Shown here piece after piece: positions 12,801-23,557 of a stretch of 64,000 nt of DNA. Numbering within the stretch: the stretch's first letter is position 1; each line of letters begins with the position of its first letter. The stretch lies in assembly GCA_016169945.1 (NCBI GenBank), contig JADLSH010000127.1:808501-872500 (forward strand). Direction: 5' to 3'. Source of the stretch: Trachythela sp. YZ-2020 (Eukaryota > Cnidaria > Anthozoa > Malacalcyonacea > Clavulariidae). The translations under genes were made by a program, and so were the position numbers. The notes under the pieces were generated by a model. It worked only from the letters and a program-made list of their open reading frames with translations. It had not been told where the DNA came from and ran no database searches.

Positions 12801-13969
12801 CATCCGTCCTCTATAAAATGATCATGATTTTAGCTGTCATCAAAAGACTTTTGATTATGGTAAATCACCATTGTTTGCATCCAAGGTCCAACACTTGCAA
12901 ATAAAAACAGTTACTATTCTCATGAGAAACTTTCATGTTTGTCAATCTATGCATTTCACAGATCTTAGTCTGATCACATGGATTGGCTAAGCTAATTGAA
13001 ATGTTCATATGCTCGTTACAAACATTGAAGTTTCATATGAAAATAGACAATGTTTTTATTTGCAACTGTGCATCCTAATTAGATGCAAACGACAGTGGAA
13101 TTCAGCCATTCAAATGTAAATCTCCTATAATTGTTCGACATTTATAACAGTTACACAAAAGGTTTTGATAAAATGCAAATTGAATGAAACACCCTGTGGA
13201 CCACCCAGTGTTTCTTAAGTTAATCAATCAATACAACTCCAATGTATCAATTTTAAAATATGAATTAACAAAACTCTCACTAGAATATAAACATTTCTTT
13301 CATATACAAAACTTAGTACTTAAAAATTTCACACTAAAAGCATACATCTGACAAACCACGCATAAAATTATGAGATTGTTTATTCCCTAATGACATGTAT
13401 GCCACTTATGACACGCATATACAATAAGTTTAATTGGTAATATAATACTGAAAAAATACAAGTTGATCTTTTCTCACAATAATCTATATACCTTTTCCAA
13501 ATCTTGAAATTCCTCGTCCAACTGTGTTCCTTTGACACTGCCAACTTTTTCACTCATAAACTATATAATTTCGACGGAAATCGTGTTGAAATATTAGTCG
13601 TCATAACAAAATGACTAAGCGATTTTATATACAATATATTTAATATTGAGTTCCCCTTGTTTTTCTTGCCCAAACATTGTACATATATACAGTAAACACT
13701 GATTTTTCCTTTGTTAAAACTAAAATATTGATGATTATGTAATATTTATGATTGATTTTCAAATTTAACGTGCAATTATCCATGCTGATTTGAAGTTAAC
13801 AAAAGGTCAAAAGCTCGACTAGTCGACTATCAATTTCGCAATAAACATACAAAGTTTAATATTTCCTAGTTATAAAACGTGGCTAAAAGCAATAAAATAA
13901 TCGCAGATTGCCCTGTTTTCCTACCTGGTTCGCTTTATTCCATTGTTTTTTAAATCCAGCGAGAGACAT
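9845..13969 (-). CDS. SH3GL: Endophilin-A (N-BAR + SH3 domain)
   Basis: Eleven exons on the minus strand: 13925-13969, 13492-13560, 12738-12810, 12384-12527, 12044-12105, 11845-11916, 11632-11692, 11447-11538, 11153-11256, 10772-10962, 9845-9990. They give 352 residues, the same length as vertebrate endophilin-A1. The start [15 protein letters not shown] is the amphipathic H0 helix that inserts in membranes. The BAR domain follows to about residue 250 ([35 protein letters not shown]). An acidic Asp-rich linker precedes the SH3 domain ([30 protein letters not shown]), which ends four residues before the stop. Endophilin bends and senses membrane curvature and recruits dynamin and synaptojanin in endocytosis. 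The intron after exon 8 uses a GC donor (GAG/GCAAGT). The first exon faces ARL15 across a minisatellite-bearing spacer. Confidence 0.95.
10030..10320. mobile_element. Composite MITE with long GC-rich inverted arms
   Basis: Inner mirrored arms ATTTTCCATTACGGTCGC..GCCCGCG (10076-10103) and CGCGGGCAAAACGACCGTAA..(10268-10297). The outer ends GATTTATACTA..GACGGGTC and GTATTTATACACATGGACAGA resemble the ends of the 28.33-28.56 kb element. Lies in the last endophilin intron. Confidence 0.6.
12148..12345 (+). repeat. tRNA-derived SINE copy
   Basis: Head GACACAGTGGTTAGTGCATG (A box), degenerate B-box region, GATAATAATTTCACCACAGT, TCACATGTGAGAAGAGTG, core GGTTTTCTCAGAGTTCTCTG, and AACTGATAAAGCTAGC at the end. 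Antisense to endophilin, in intron 4. Confidence 0.75.
12850..13105. mobile_element. Palindromic repeat in endophilin intron 2
   Basis: Ends ACCATTGTTTGCATCC and GCATCCTAATTAGATGCAAA are roughly mirrored, and the interior is self-complementary (GAAACTTTCATGTTTGTC / TTACAAACATTGAAGTTTC). A related copy occupies about 19755-19985 in NUDT17 intron 1. Confidence 0.6.
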
Positions 13970-14149
13970 TTTCAAAATACCTGGCTAGATTCAATCAAAA
14001 CCTTTTCGTCAAATGCAGGAAATGTCAAATAAAAACATGAATACTCAAAATTTTGCTCTGTTTTGGGAAGTGCTTCAAGACGAGACGTGGATAAATGGGG
14101 GTAATAGGCAGTTAATTTATACAAATTGCATAAACAGGTCCAATATCCA

Positions 14150-14470
14150 CAAATATCCATAAATATTTATTAATATTCACAAATACCCATCAATACCCCT
14201 AAATAACTATCACTATCCATCAATACCCCCAAACAATATTTATCAACCATCAATATATATCAATGTCCCTAAACACCCATCAATATTCAATAATACCCCT
14301 AAATAACCATAAATATTCATCAATACCCCTAAATACCTATCAATATTCAACAATACCCCTAAATACCTATCAATATTTATCGTGCCCCTAAATACCATCA
14401 AAATTTATCGATACCCCTAAATAACCATCAATATTCATCAATACTCCTGCATAACCATAAAAAACAATTA
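14150..14470. repeat. AT-rich minisatellite in the endophilin/ARL15 divergent spacer
   Basis: Degenerate units built from CAATACCCCTAAATA, ACCATCAATATTCAT and variants repeat across about 320 bp. It occupies the middle of the 778 bp between the two start codons. The remainder of the spacer shows no recognisable element. Confidence 0.8.
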
Positions 14471-14747
14471 ACATTGATATCTAGGGATATTGATGGTATT
14501 GACCAGTGGTATTGACCATCAGTATCCTTAAATGCTCATTAATATCAATTACAAATATTCATAAATACCCATAAATAACCCACATCAAAATTTACCCACA
14601 TCAAAATTAAAATATTTTCATGTCGGCAAATTAATGTAAACAAAACAATATAGAAGCAATATTTTCAATATTTTGAGGTGTTTTTCAAATAAGAAATGAA
14701 TTGATCTTGATCAGATTGTTTGAAAAAGATATTTTCTTGATGTTTTA

Positions 14748-16396
14748 ATGTGTGACTGGTGTAGACTGTGCTGCGCTCTTTGCAGAATTGGCTGCTATAA
14801 AGTGAGTTTATATGTATACGGACCTCGATACGGTCATTAGGGTCATACGGACACTTTGACATTTGCCCATTTGGTATTATAAATGGTAGCACGAGTCAGT
14901 GGTTGTTGTCCTGCAATATCAGATTTTCTTGACGAATATTATCTATTCAAGGAACGCTCACTACGGTTTAAATCATGTACACCTTCAAAAAATCACCAAA
15001 TATCTGAGAAAATCACAAAGAATTAAGAATCTAATCATTGAAAATATTAAACAATATGATAATTAATTATGCCATAAATTGGAAGTATAAAATTACTGCA
15101 ACTTGCTTTAAAAGCTGATCAGTAACATTTATTTTATATTTTATGTACAGTGTTGCCATAAATCCACACCTGCCCGACCAGAATATACAATTGTGGCCCT
15201 AGGGCTTAGTAATGCAGGGAAGTCTACATTATTTGCAGTATTAGCCAATGAAGAAGCAAGCGATGTTGAGCCATTTACGCAAGGTCTGTAACAATGATAT
15301 TAAAATGCTGACATTAATTGTCTTAGTGCAAAACTTTTAATCAATTTAAATTTGTTAGGGTTCTCAATCAAAGCCTTGCAGTTTCCTGAAGCCATTCTCA
15401 ATGTCAAAGAACTGGGAGGTACTGTTATGTTTGGTGGACAAAAATATGAAATATACATGAATATCAAATCCACAGAGAGACAAACAGAGTAACAGACAGA
15501 CAGATGGACGGACAGAAAAGCAACGTACAGAGTTGCTGAAAGACACAGACAAGTACTTTACACTACACTGAAAAAAAGAACAGGCAGACAAACAAATAAG
15601 CAGAACAGACAGAGAGAACGTACAGCTAGACAGCAAAATGTATATTGGTAGAGATAGAAACAGACAGACAAGTACTTTACACTACACTGAAAAAAAAGAA
15701 CAGACAGACAAACAAACAAACAGACAACAATAAAGACAGACAGTAAAGCGACACAGTATGAAAAATATTTTACTAAACATGGACAGCTATAGGTCAGAAA
15801 TGACAAAGTCATCTTGTTATTTATCAGGTGGTGTTGAACAATACTGGGCTCATTACTATGGTGGATCGCAAGGAATTGTACGAAAGTATTGCATGCTAAA
15901 AACTTTCTGTTGTTAAAAAACTATATACTTCGTGCAGTCTTTTCAAACTCTAATGTATTTTCCTTATTTTTATATTATCAAAGATATTCGTGGTGGACAG
16001 TTCAGAGAGCAGTCACCTGAACGAGGCTGCACAATGTCTCTCTAAGGTTCTACGCAACACAACTCTCACTGGACTACCATTATTAGTTCTAGCCAATAAA
16101 CAAGATTTGAGCAATGCTAAAGACATAGGAGAGGTATAATAGGAATGATTTTGACTCTAATACTCTGATAACTGCTGGCTGACCACCATCTGCTGAACGA
16201 TAGTACTCAGTGAAATGATCTAATTTTTTGATCATTTTAGATAACAGAGATTTTGAACCTCAACGAAGTTGCTCGACATTATGACTGGATAATTCACGCA
16301 TGTTCTTTTCAAGACAGAAACAGTATAGAAGAGGGATTTTCAAAACTTATTGATAAACTAAAATGTGAAGAACCTATTGAAGATAACCGGTTATGA
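14748..16396 (+). CDS. ARL15: ARL15, ADP-ribosylation-factor-like small GTPase
   Basis: Exons 14748-14801, 15151-15283, 15359-15418, 15828-15877, 15984-16133, 16241-16396; 200 residues (human about 204). An in-frame stop lies just upstream of the chosen ATG. The first exon codes a very Cys-rich N-terminus (MCDWCRLCCALCRIGCYK, then CC), unlike the myristoylated Gly-2 start of typical ARFs; palmitoylation is inferred. The ARL15 hallmarks are clear: ARPEY before the fold, P-loop GLSNAGKS (residues 36-43), GFSIKA and ILNVKELGG replacing the usual switch-2 WDxGGQ, the GSQGIIFVVDSS strand, NKQD for guanine binding, and WIIHACS near the end. ARL15 has been linked to TGF-beta signalling, magnesium transport and Golgi/endosome traffic. 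It converges on NUDT17, 470 bp between stops. Confidence 0.93.
15478..15740. repeat. GACA/AAAC-rich repeat with a direct duplication in ARL15 intron 3
   Basis: Runs of GACAGACAGACAAACAAAC and a direct repeat of ACAAGTACTTTACACTACAC (about 15549 and 15668). It is open in several frames only because of simple-sequence bias. Confidence 0.75.
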
Positions 16397-16549
16397 TGGC
16401 AATTTTTAATTAGGGAAATATGGTATGTTTAATTTGAATTCAACGTAAAAAATCTTCACACACAATGACACACAATCAAACATTTGGTCGGATAAGATAT
16501 AATCCAGAAATGATGTAATGTGACATCATGTTATTGTGTATGAATGCAT

Positions 16550-16725
16550 AATTATACTGTAAAGAGGCAACAGATGGTGGTCAACTTCAGAAATGTTGAC
16601 ACTTGTAGTAGCAAGAAAGTTAAACTAAATCTCTTAATTTATAATGAATTAAACATTATTTTCTTGTGCTACCGATTGACCACCATCTGCTGCACAATAG
16701 TGCTTAGTGCAACAACCCATCTAAT
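16550..16725. mobile_element. Inverted-repeat element between ARL15 and NUDT17
   Basis: Left arm CAGATGGTGGTCAACTTCAG and right arm GATTGACCACCATCTGCTGC. Other copies or halves occur near 16170-16205, 22802-22915 and 29125-29160. It fills much of the convergent 470-bp spacer. Confidence 0.65.
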
Positions 16726-16866
16726 AGTATACAATACTTTACTACAATAAGTTAATGCTGTATGCTAATTACGAATATGATCTGCTATTCAGATATCTGG
16801 GCTCATAAACAAAATAAATATTGTCGTGATTTTCTCTTGTACGGAAAGGAATGCATGACACAGTTC

Positions 16867-19800
16867 TTACGAAGGTGTATGACGATACTGCATCCACTGA
16901 CATAATGCGAACTTGCTGCCGCTGGACAGTCTTTCTTGTGTCCAATCATTTGAATGAGGCATGCAAGCCATGAGCTGAGATAGTGGTAGATTTTTTTCAA
17001 CTTGTTGACCATGTTCTATCACCTTTGCTCTAGAGTAAAGATTACAAGCACAGTTGTACACGCACACATTTAGCACTTCTCAGTTAGCACTTCTCAGTTA
17101 GTGCTCATTGACCCAATTTATACAGAGACAAATGATCTGTGTGGATAAAGTTGGGCAAAGAAAAGACAGTCAAACACACCTGAAGTATTTCTGAACAACA
17201 TTCCTAGTTTTTCCATACTCATCACTTTGTACAATCTCAGCTACAGTATATTCATCTAGCCAGGCTGCAGCACTCACTTCACTTTCTTGTAAAGTTAGTT
17301 CAATCTCGCTCTGGGTCTGGGGTAGTTGTGCCAACATATATACCACAATATGATGGGCGGTAGGTAAGCCCATTGCTAATACTGGTGGATACACTGACTG
17401 CAAAGTAAAATCATTTGTTAAACTTCAGAGCTTCAGATAGTTGGTCTAGATTCTCACTACGCTAAACTAACTGTTGGACTGGTTTTCAGCATAGAACGTA
17501 GCCTTACAACACACATCCTTTGTGGTAGATTCTCATTTAATCTAAAGGCAAAGCCTTAAGGCTGTTTTAGATAGATAGATATTTAATAGTTGTTCCCTAC
17601 AGGGCTTTTCAATAACCATTTACATTACGACTACAGAGACATTACACAGACATGAACAGACTGAGGTAAACCGTAAGCTTACAAATGGCGCCTCTAGCAG
17701 CCGCTATTAGTTCATACCCCTTTTATCTGCACATGCAACTAGGTGTTGATTTTGAAGAGGGGGGAAAACCGGAGTACCCAGAGAAAAACCCTCGAAGCAC
17801 GGGAGAGTAGCCGTGTGCGCCACCCATACTTCCCGCAAATGGCCGCCATCTTGAATCTGTAAACTTGAAAAAGTACAGCCTTATTTTTTCAAGTTTGTGT
17901 ATGCGCAGAAGAGATGTGCAGACGGTGACACTGCTTACACTTCAAATGTATCGTAACATACCAGTAGCATATTCTTTTGTGTCTAAGTCATTACTAGATT
18001 AGTTTTACCCGAGTGCTCAGGAAACAAAGATACGAACCTCCCACAATCCTAATATTGTTATGTTACTCTCTGTTGTCAACACACCAGTTTCTTCACGAAC
18101 TTCACGAATTCCTGCTTGTTTTAACTATAGCAAATGTATATAAGCTCACATTATATACTGGAGTTTTATCTAGCACAAAATGCTCTTTTTTCATCATAGT
18201 CATTACAAATTAATCAATGATTACGCACCGTTTCACCATCCTCTATATGACCACCTGAAAATATTTAATGATGTAATTGAATTAATTTAAACGGAGAATG
18301 GTATATGAATTTTCTTTCTGTTAATATATGTGAAGCATGTTCCAGAGATGTTAATCAGTCCAAAATGTTCTCTCTAAAGGTTCAGTAAGGGCCATGCCTT
18401 TTGGTCCAGTGACCAGTGTTACTACAGAAAATTATTTGCTATTTGGTTGAGTCAAACTGGAAGCACTATTCTCAAATGCAACTAAGGTGAAATTATAAAC
18501 AGACAACTGCACAGGGTTCTGCCCACGGTGGGTGGCAGGGCCCAGCACTCAGTGCCACCCGGTACTCGTGCCAAAGGGGACTCTTCCACCCGGGACTTGA
18601 AAGGTTTCAAATATGCAGGATGAAAACCCCGATATTTTATACAAGTAATTTTGTGTTTTTTTATCTTTGGCAAATTTTGTTATTTAAAATTAGTATTAGA
18701 GGAAATTCAGTACTACAATGTGCACAATATTAGTTACTGGTGATTCAGAGAAATATGCTATCCCCCCAAAGCCAGAACGACGTCTGACGAACAGCTCTAA
18801 TCACTTTGCACTTTGTTAATCAATGTTGTGCATTGATGCAGGGTGGGAGGGGTCATGCCCTCAGGGCTGCAGGTACCCGGTAGGTGAAAGAAACATGCAC
18901 TAACATTAACAACACTATCATTTCATCCTGTCATGAGTTGAACATGAGTTAGTACCTGGTGTCACCCAAATATTAGGAAAACTTCGCATCGTCTTAGGAC
19001 GTTTTGTGAGTAATACATAACCATCAGCTGATTGGATGACAAATGATACACCAACTCTGACCCCTGATTGTCTGGACTGCTCACTGATGCTTGATATGTC
19101 TGATGGTGTAAGGAACCGACATGGACAGCTGCTTGGGTGCTGAGTAGAAGAAAATGGAGGTACCGTGATGAAAAACTTACCAGACATCATTAGCATGATG
19201 GGGAGGGGGGTGTCACCACTGTGTGCAGGAGGGGGTGTAAAGTCTGAGAAAGTTGTGATTCCTTGGAGAGGAGACTGTCTGGCAGGGGGACTCTGAGAGG
19301 TCCCCCTAGGGGGTGTCATCTCAAAGCAGGGGGTACCAGTCAATGTGTAGGTGGGAGTGTCAGCTCTCGGAATAGGAATGGAGTTTCAGGGGCACCTCTG
19401 TATGCAGGAGGAGATGCTATACTTCTGGGTGAAGGGGGTGCTACCTGTAAGGTCAGATGAGAGGGGGAGTGCAAGATGGGAGTCCCCGTGACTTCAACCT
19501 ACTTTTAAGATTGTGGGGGGCCTTTAATATAGAGGCTTAGTGGGTAAATTCTTATAACATACCAGTAGACACAAAGTCAAACATACCTCTAACGTAATAC
19601 TGCAACCATCTGATTGAATTCGTAATTCTTTACCATTCAATTCAAACTCAACTTTGATTTGATTGTCTTTACAACCAAGCATTGACAAACAGCACTACAA
19701 TATAATATAGATTATAAACATACCAAAGGAAATTGATGTAATATAAAAGTCTACCACCGTTTGCATCTAAGGATGAATAAATGCAGCTATGCTAATGTTA

Positions 19801-20196
19801 AACTTTAATGTTTGTCAAGAGCAATTCACAGGTTTACATCTGATCAGCCAACCACGTTAAACTACCATTACACCGAGCTAATTGAAACTTCAAACTCTTG
19901 TTACAAACATTGTAGTTTTACGTATGAATAGCCAATGTCTTTACCTGTGACTGTTCACACTTAGAATGTTGCCATACAATTGTATTTATCCAGGTCACAG
20001 ATTAAAGATAAATCTTTAATCTGTGTCCAGGTGGCAACCTACCAACCTCTATCTCCAGCCGCAGTTCACTCCAGTTAAAAAACAGATCAATAATACAGAT
20101 CAGTGTCAATTTTCATACCTTCTCAAATTTTGCAGAAACGAACGTTTTTTGGTCATTTGAGAAGAGTGAAACTGCATATCTCACCACTTTAGCCAT
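16867..20196 (-). CDS. NUDT17: NUDT17-like Nudix hydrolase
   Basis: Minus-strand exons 20119-20196, 19587-19694, 18956-19139, 18229-18254, 18038-18124, 17180-17397, 16867-17029; 287 residues, phases all consistent. The Nudix box is assembled across three exons: GGHIEDGE (exons 3-4), TLKQAGI and REVREETGV (exon 5), fitting Gx5Ex7REUxEExGU exactly at about residues 124-146. Upstream VGVSFVIQS..YVLLTKRPKTM and downstream LGLWE-SVYPP, HHIVVYML and the C-terminal SGSKFALCQW match NUDT17. Nudix enzymes cleave nucleoside diphosphate-X substrates; the NUDT17 substrate is poorly defined. The 26-bp exon 4 is a micro-exon carrying half of the catalytic motif. Intron 2 (19140-19586) is unusually G-rich and repetitive on the plus strand. 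Confidence 0.92.
18355..18520 (-). repeat. SINE copy in NUDT17 intron 3
   Basis: Antisense on the plus strand: GGTCCAGTGACCAGTGTTAC, the GAGTCAAACTGGAAGCACT segment and GGTGAAATTATAAACAGACA. The tRNA-like head is absent or replaced. Confidence 0.65.
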
Positions 20197-21409
20197 TGCT
20201 AGTTACCAAATGTCAATACACAACCACAAAATAACGAGATATGGTTCATATAAAGTTCTTAAGTTCATATACTATAAATCATAGTAACACGTGAAGAATT
20301 CAATACTTCAGCACGACGTTGTGTGAACAACAATCAACTTCGAGGAAGTATCGGAACACTCCGTAATTCTTTCCCAATAACATTTTAATGATAAAATAAA
20401 GCTTTATTGTCCAATTTTTACTATTTTTCCAAACTAAACCTACGAAAAACCCAACATATATCCAATTTACATTCGCTGAATCAATTTATAAGGAAAAAAC
20501 ACATAAAACTTGCATTTAAAGACAAAATGCATAAAGTTCCGACACATTCCGATGCTTACCACCGCGCGACCCTGGTACCGAATTACCAAAATACTCTAAT
20601 TTTTGTTCTTTTGTCTATTGATGAGTCACAACAACAGAAACACACGAGGACAAAGCTAAATTGTTGTAAAAATGGTACGAATTTTATAGCTTAATCTTGC
20701 TTGTTAATCTATTTTAGCGTTAGATCATTTAGAGATGTTTATATGTTAATTTTTCTAGTGTAAAAGTATATATATTTTACATATTACAATTTAGAACAAC
20801 TAGATGTAGCAATTATTTTCTGGCACGAGATGGTAGATTTTATCTTGAAACGGTGGATCTAAACACAATACCATATTTTTACAACCTTTGCCTTTTTTAC
20901 ATTTTGACGGTAGTCAAATTTTGATTATTTCAATGTATGGAGCGGATGACCTTTGGACAACTCTCTAATGCAGACACCTCTGACCTCTCTAATACAGCCA
21001 GTTTCCAATGTACGAACATGCATAATCTCATATTTTCTTTTAAAAACACTCAATAAAACAGACACCTCAGTCTCTAATACAGACACTTTGTGTCCCTTCA
21101 GATAACATATTAAAGAGGACCGACAATGTATTGCACCTATAGATGTATCGCGAACGCTTGCCTCCCCAGCTGTAATGACCCAATGTGAAAGGTTTAAAAA
21201 GGAATATATTTATATAAACTCTCTCTCTCTCTCTTGTATTTTCTCTTATTCTCTATAAATCTCAACACATGTGTTCTCAGTCATGTGACTGTCCTTTTTA
21301 AATACTTCATGTTAATTTAAATTAATGTTACATCAACCTAATTGGACCGCCAGTCTTTGACAGATGCTCAACAAATATGAGTACAAAAATAGTGGCCTAT
21401 ATCCCCACC
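20197..21409. other. Spacer between NUDT17 and SSR2
   Basis: AT-rich, about 1.2 kb between divergent start codons. It holds degenerate CACCTCTCTAATAC units (about 20945-21110) related to the CLC intron-1 minisatellite and a short CT run near 21222. No gene or clear promoter motif seen. Confidence 0.6.
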
Positions 21410-23073
21410 ATGGCCAACACCAAACCCCTAAGTTTTAAGATTTATACTGAAAATGAACTATTTTCTTTGCAGTGGAAATTAACAAGCTTGTTGTTGGTGT
21501 TCATTTCATTGTATGGTTGCTGTACAGCAGATAATTCTGACTCGGCACATCTCTTAGTCTCTAAACGAGTTCTTAATGAATATGTTGTAGAAGGACGAGA
21601 CCTTACTGTTAGTTATGCGATTTATAATGTTGGTTCAAGTCCAGCAACTTCAGTATCTCTAGTAGAAGAAACATTTAGTTCTGATGATTTCCAAATTGTG
21701 AGTGGTCAGTTATCAGTCAGATGGCAAAGTATTGCACCGTATCCTTATGACATTTTTCATATTTTTTTAACAATGCTGCATTTCCACTTTAAAACCTATT
21801 TAATACTGTAGTTATATTGTCCTCGAACACATCTTGGGCCCTTTATGTCCACCTTTCAGGTGATGAATGCGAGAAGATTGCTACAAACACCGCAGGTTTT
21901 CTCCAGGTATTTTGGTTTCTTCCTGTAGAAACACTGGACCAGAGTATATCAGTATCTACATTAAGATGATCAAAATTTCCTTAATAAGTTATAGAGGAGC
22001 GAATGTTTCCCATAATTTGATTTTGCAACCATTGCGATCGGGTGTGTTCAATATAACTGCTGCCATGGTAACCTACCAACCCAAAGAAGACGCCAACCAA
22101 CAAGTAAGACAAATCTCTTGGCTTTGAAGTTAACTGCAGGAGTGTCTGCATGATTGTCTGGCATTAGACTGAGGCCCTGTTTACATGAGACCGGGATGAA
22201 GTCAAACCGACATCGATTCGTTGGTCATAGTTATTATTATATAATAGATGTTTTACATGGAGATGAAAAAAAAAAAGACCTCAGAAAATCATCCGCATCC
22301 TGGACCCTGGACCGAACTGACTATCTTTCAGAATGGATGAAATGTAAAAACAAATTTCAGAGAGACCGACTTTTTTCAATAATGCTGAAATAAACAATAG
22401 TACAAACAGTAATTAATAAACACAAATTGTAACAACACTCTGCAGTTTCATATACGGTGTGTGTAATGTGTAATGCTTTTCCCGTTTGGTCACATGAAAA
22501 CAAATTGACTCGTCATTTTGACATCTGGCTTCGGTCCGGGTCCCGGGGGCCTGAGTTAAGTTATTACAGTATGACCTCCTCATGGGCAAGGATCAATATT
22601 GTTCATATGCATTCTTCTATTTTAAAAAGGTTGTGTATTCTACCTCTTTTGGTGAGGCCTTCGTCCTGGACTCTAAAACATTTAACAGGAAACATGCTCC
22701 CCACGTCGTAAGTAAATTAATGTAAACTGTTTTTGGCAGAAAGATGTGGATTCTACTCTACTTCATTCCTAATAATAGTCAGTTTGAGTAAGCATTACAA
22801 AACAGCAGATTGTGCATTGTGGTCAACTTCAGGACTGGCTGAATATAAAGAAAAAAATGAGCATTTTTTCTCATTCTGAAAACCGCCTGTTGACCACCAT
22901 CTGCTGCACGATATTACATAGTGAAACCATCCATACTTATAGTGTCTATTTTTTTTGCTTAGCTTGATTGGGGTATATTTGCCTTGATGACGATTCCAAC
23001 TATTTTTCTCCCATATGCAATCTGGTACTCAACTCACTCCAAGTACGATGGATCAAAAGCAAAGAAATTGTAA
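21410..23073 (+). CDS. SSR2: SSR2 / TRAP-beta, translocon-associated protein subunit beta
   Basis: Secure exons are 21473-21738, 21995-22103, 22630-22707 and 22963-23073. They encode a signal-peptide-like segment (SLLLVFISLYGCCTA), a luminal domain with VEGRDLTVSYAIYNVGSS, IVSG..SVRW..IAP and NITAAMVTY, then a single membrane helix and a basic cytosolic tail (SKYDGSKAKKL). This is the standard layout of TRAP-beta, which sits beside Sec61 in the ER membrane and helps translocation and glycosylation. The start is uncertain: an in-frame ATG at 21410 has a strong context (CCACCATGG), another lies at 21377, but a good acceptor (TTTCTTTGCAG) at 21472 suggests a short upstream first exon that I could not place. 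Confidence 0.9.
21882..21945 (+). repeat. SINE core fragment in SSR2 intron 1
   Basis: AAACACCGCAGGTTTTCTCC, TTGGTTTCTTCCTGTAG and AACACTGGACC match the middle of the family. Confidence 0.7.
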
Positions 23074-23379
23074 TCATCGTTGAACTGTGTAGGTTTTTAA
23101 CGTTGGGTGTGTTTCTTTGTTAGTGACGTTATTCAAGATCATTGCTTCTTCATAATGATGACTAAAAGCATTGTGTTTTAAAAGTTCAAGTATTACTTTT
23201 GGATAATCACTTTTAATAATAAACATATTACTTTTAATACTTGTTTTGAGTGCATTTGGTTGGGTGAACTATTGGCTGTATAAAATTTCTAAAGCTTATT
23301 GTTGTGTTAATTATTAACTTTGTTAATTTTGATCAAATCTTGCCAGCACTGGGCAAAGGCAAAGTCATTGCTCAGCACT

Positions 23380-23468
23380 CTGATACTCTCCCAACTCACA
23401 TGCCTAGTTACCATTGTTCTGATAATGTAAGCACAAAATGGAGCAAAGGTGACCAAGCATTTAAATGA
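23380..23468 (-). repeat. Inverse copy of the metaxin intron-2 element
   Basis: CACATGCCTAGTTACCATTG, TTCTGATAATGTAAGCA and GGTGACCAAGCATTTAA are the reverse complement of 5390-5470. It sits in the short spacer between the convergent SSR2 and CLC genes; the rest of that spacer is unremarkable. Confidence 0.7.
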
Positions 23469-23557
23469 TAATATTTCCTATCTATCTATATGTAGGCCTG
23501 GACCAACTCTCGCCTCTGATTAGGTCTATTATATATCTGAAATATCATGCATCAATT

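Noticed and set aside
15364..15812. Cys/Ser/Leu/Phe-rich minus-strand frames
   Set aside because: Produced by the GACA/AAAC simple repeats in an ARL15 intron.
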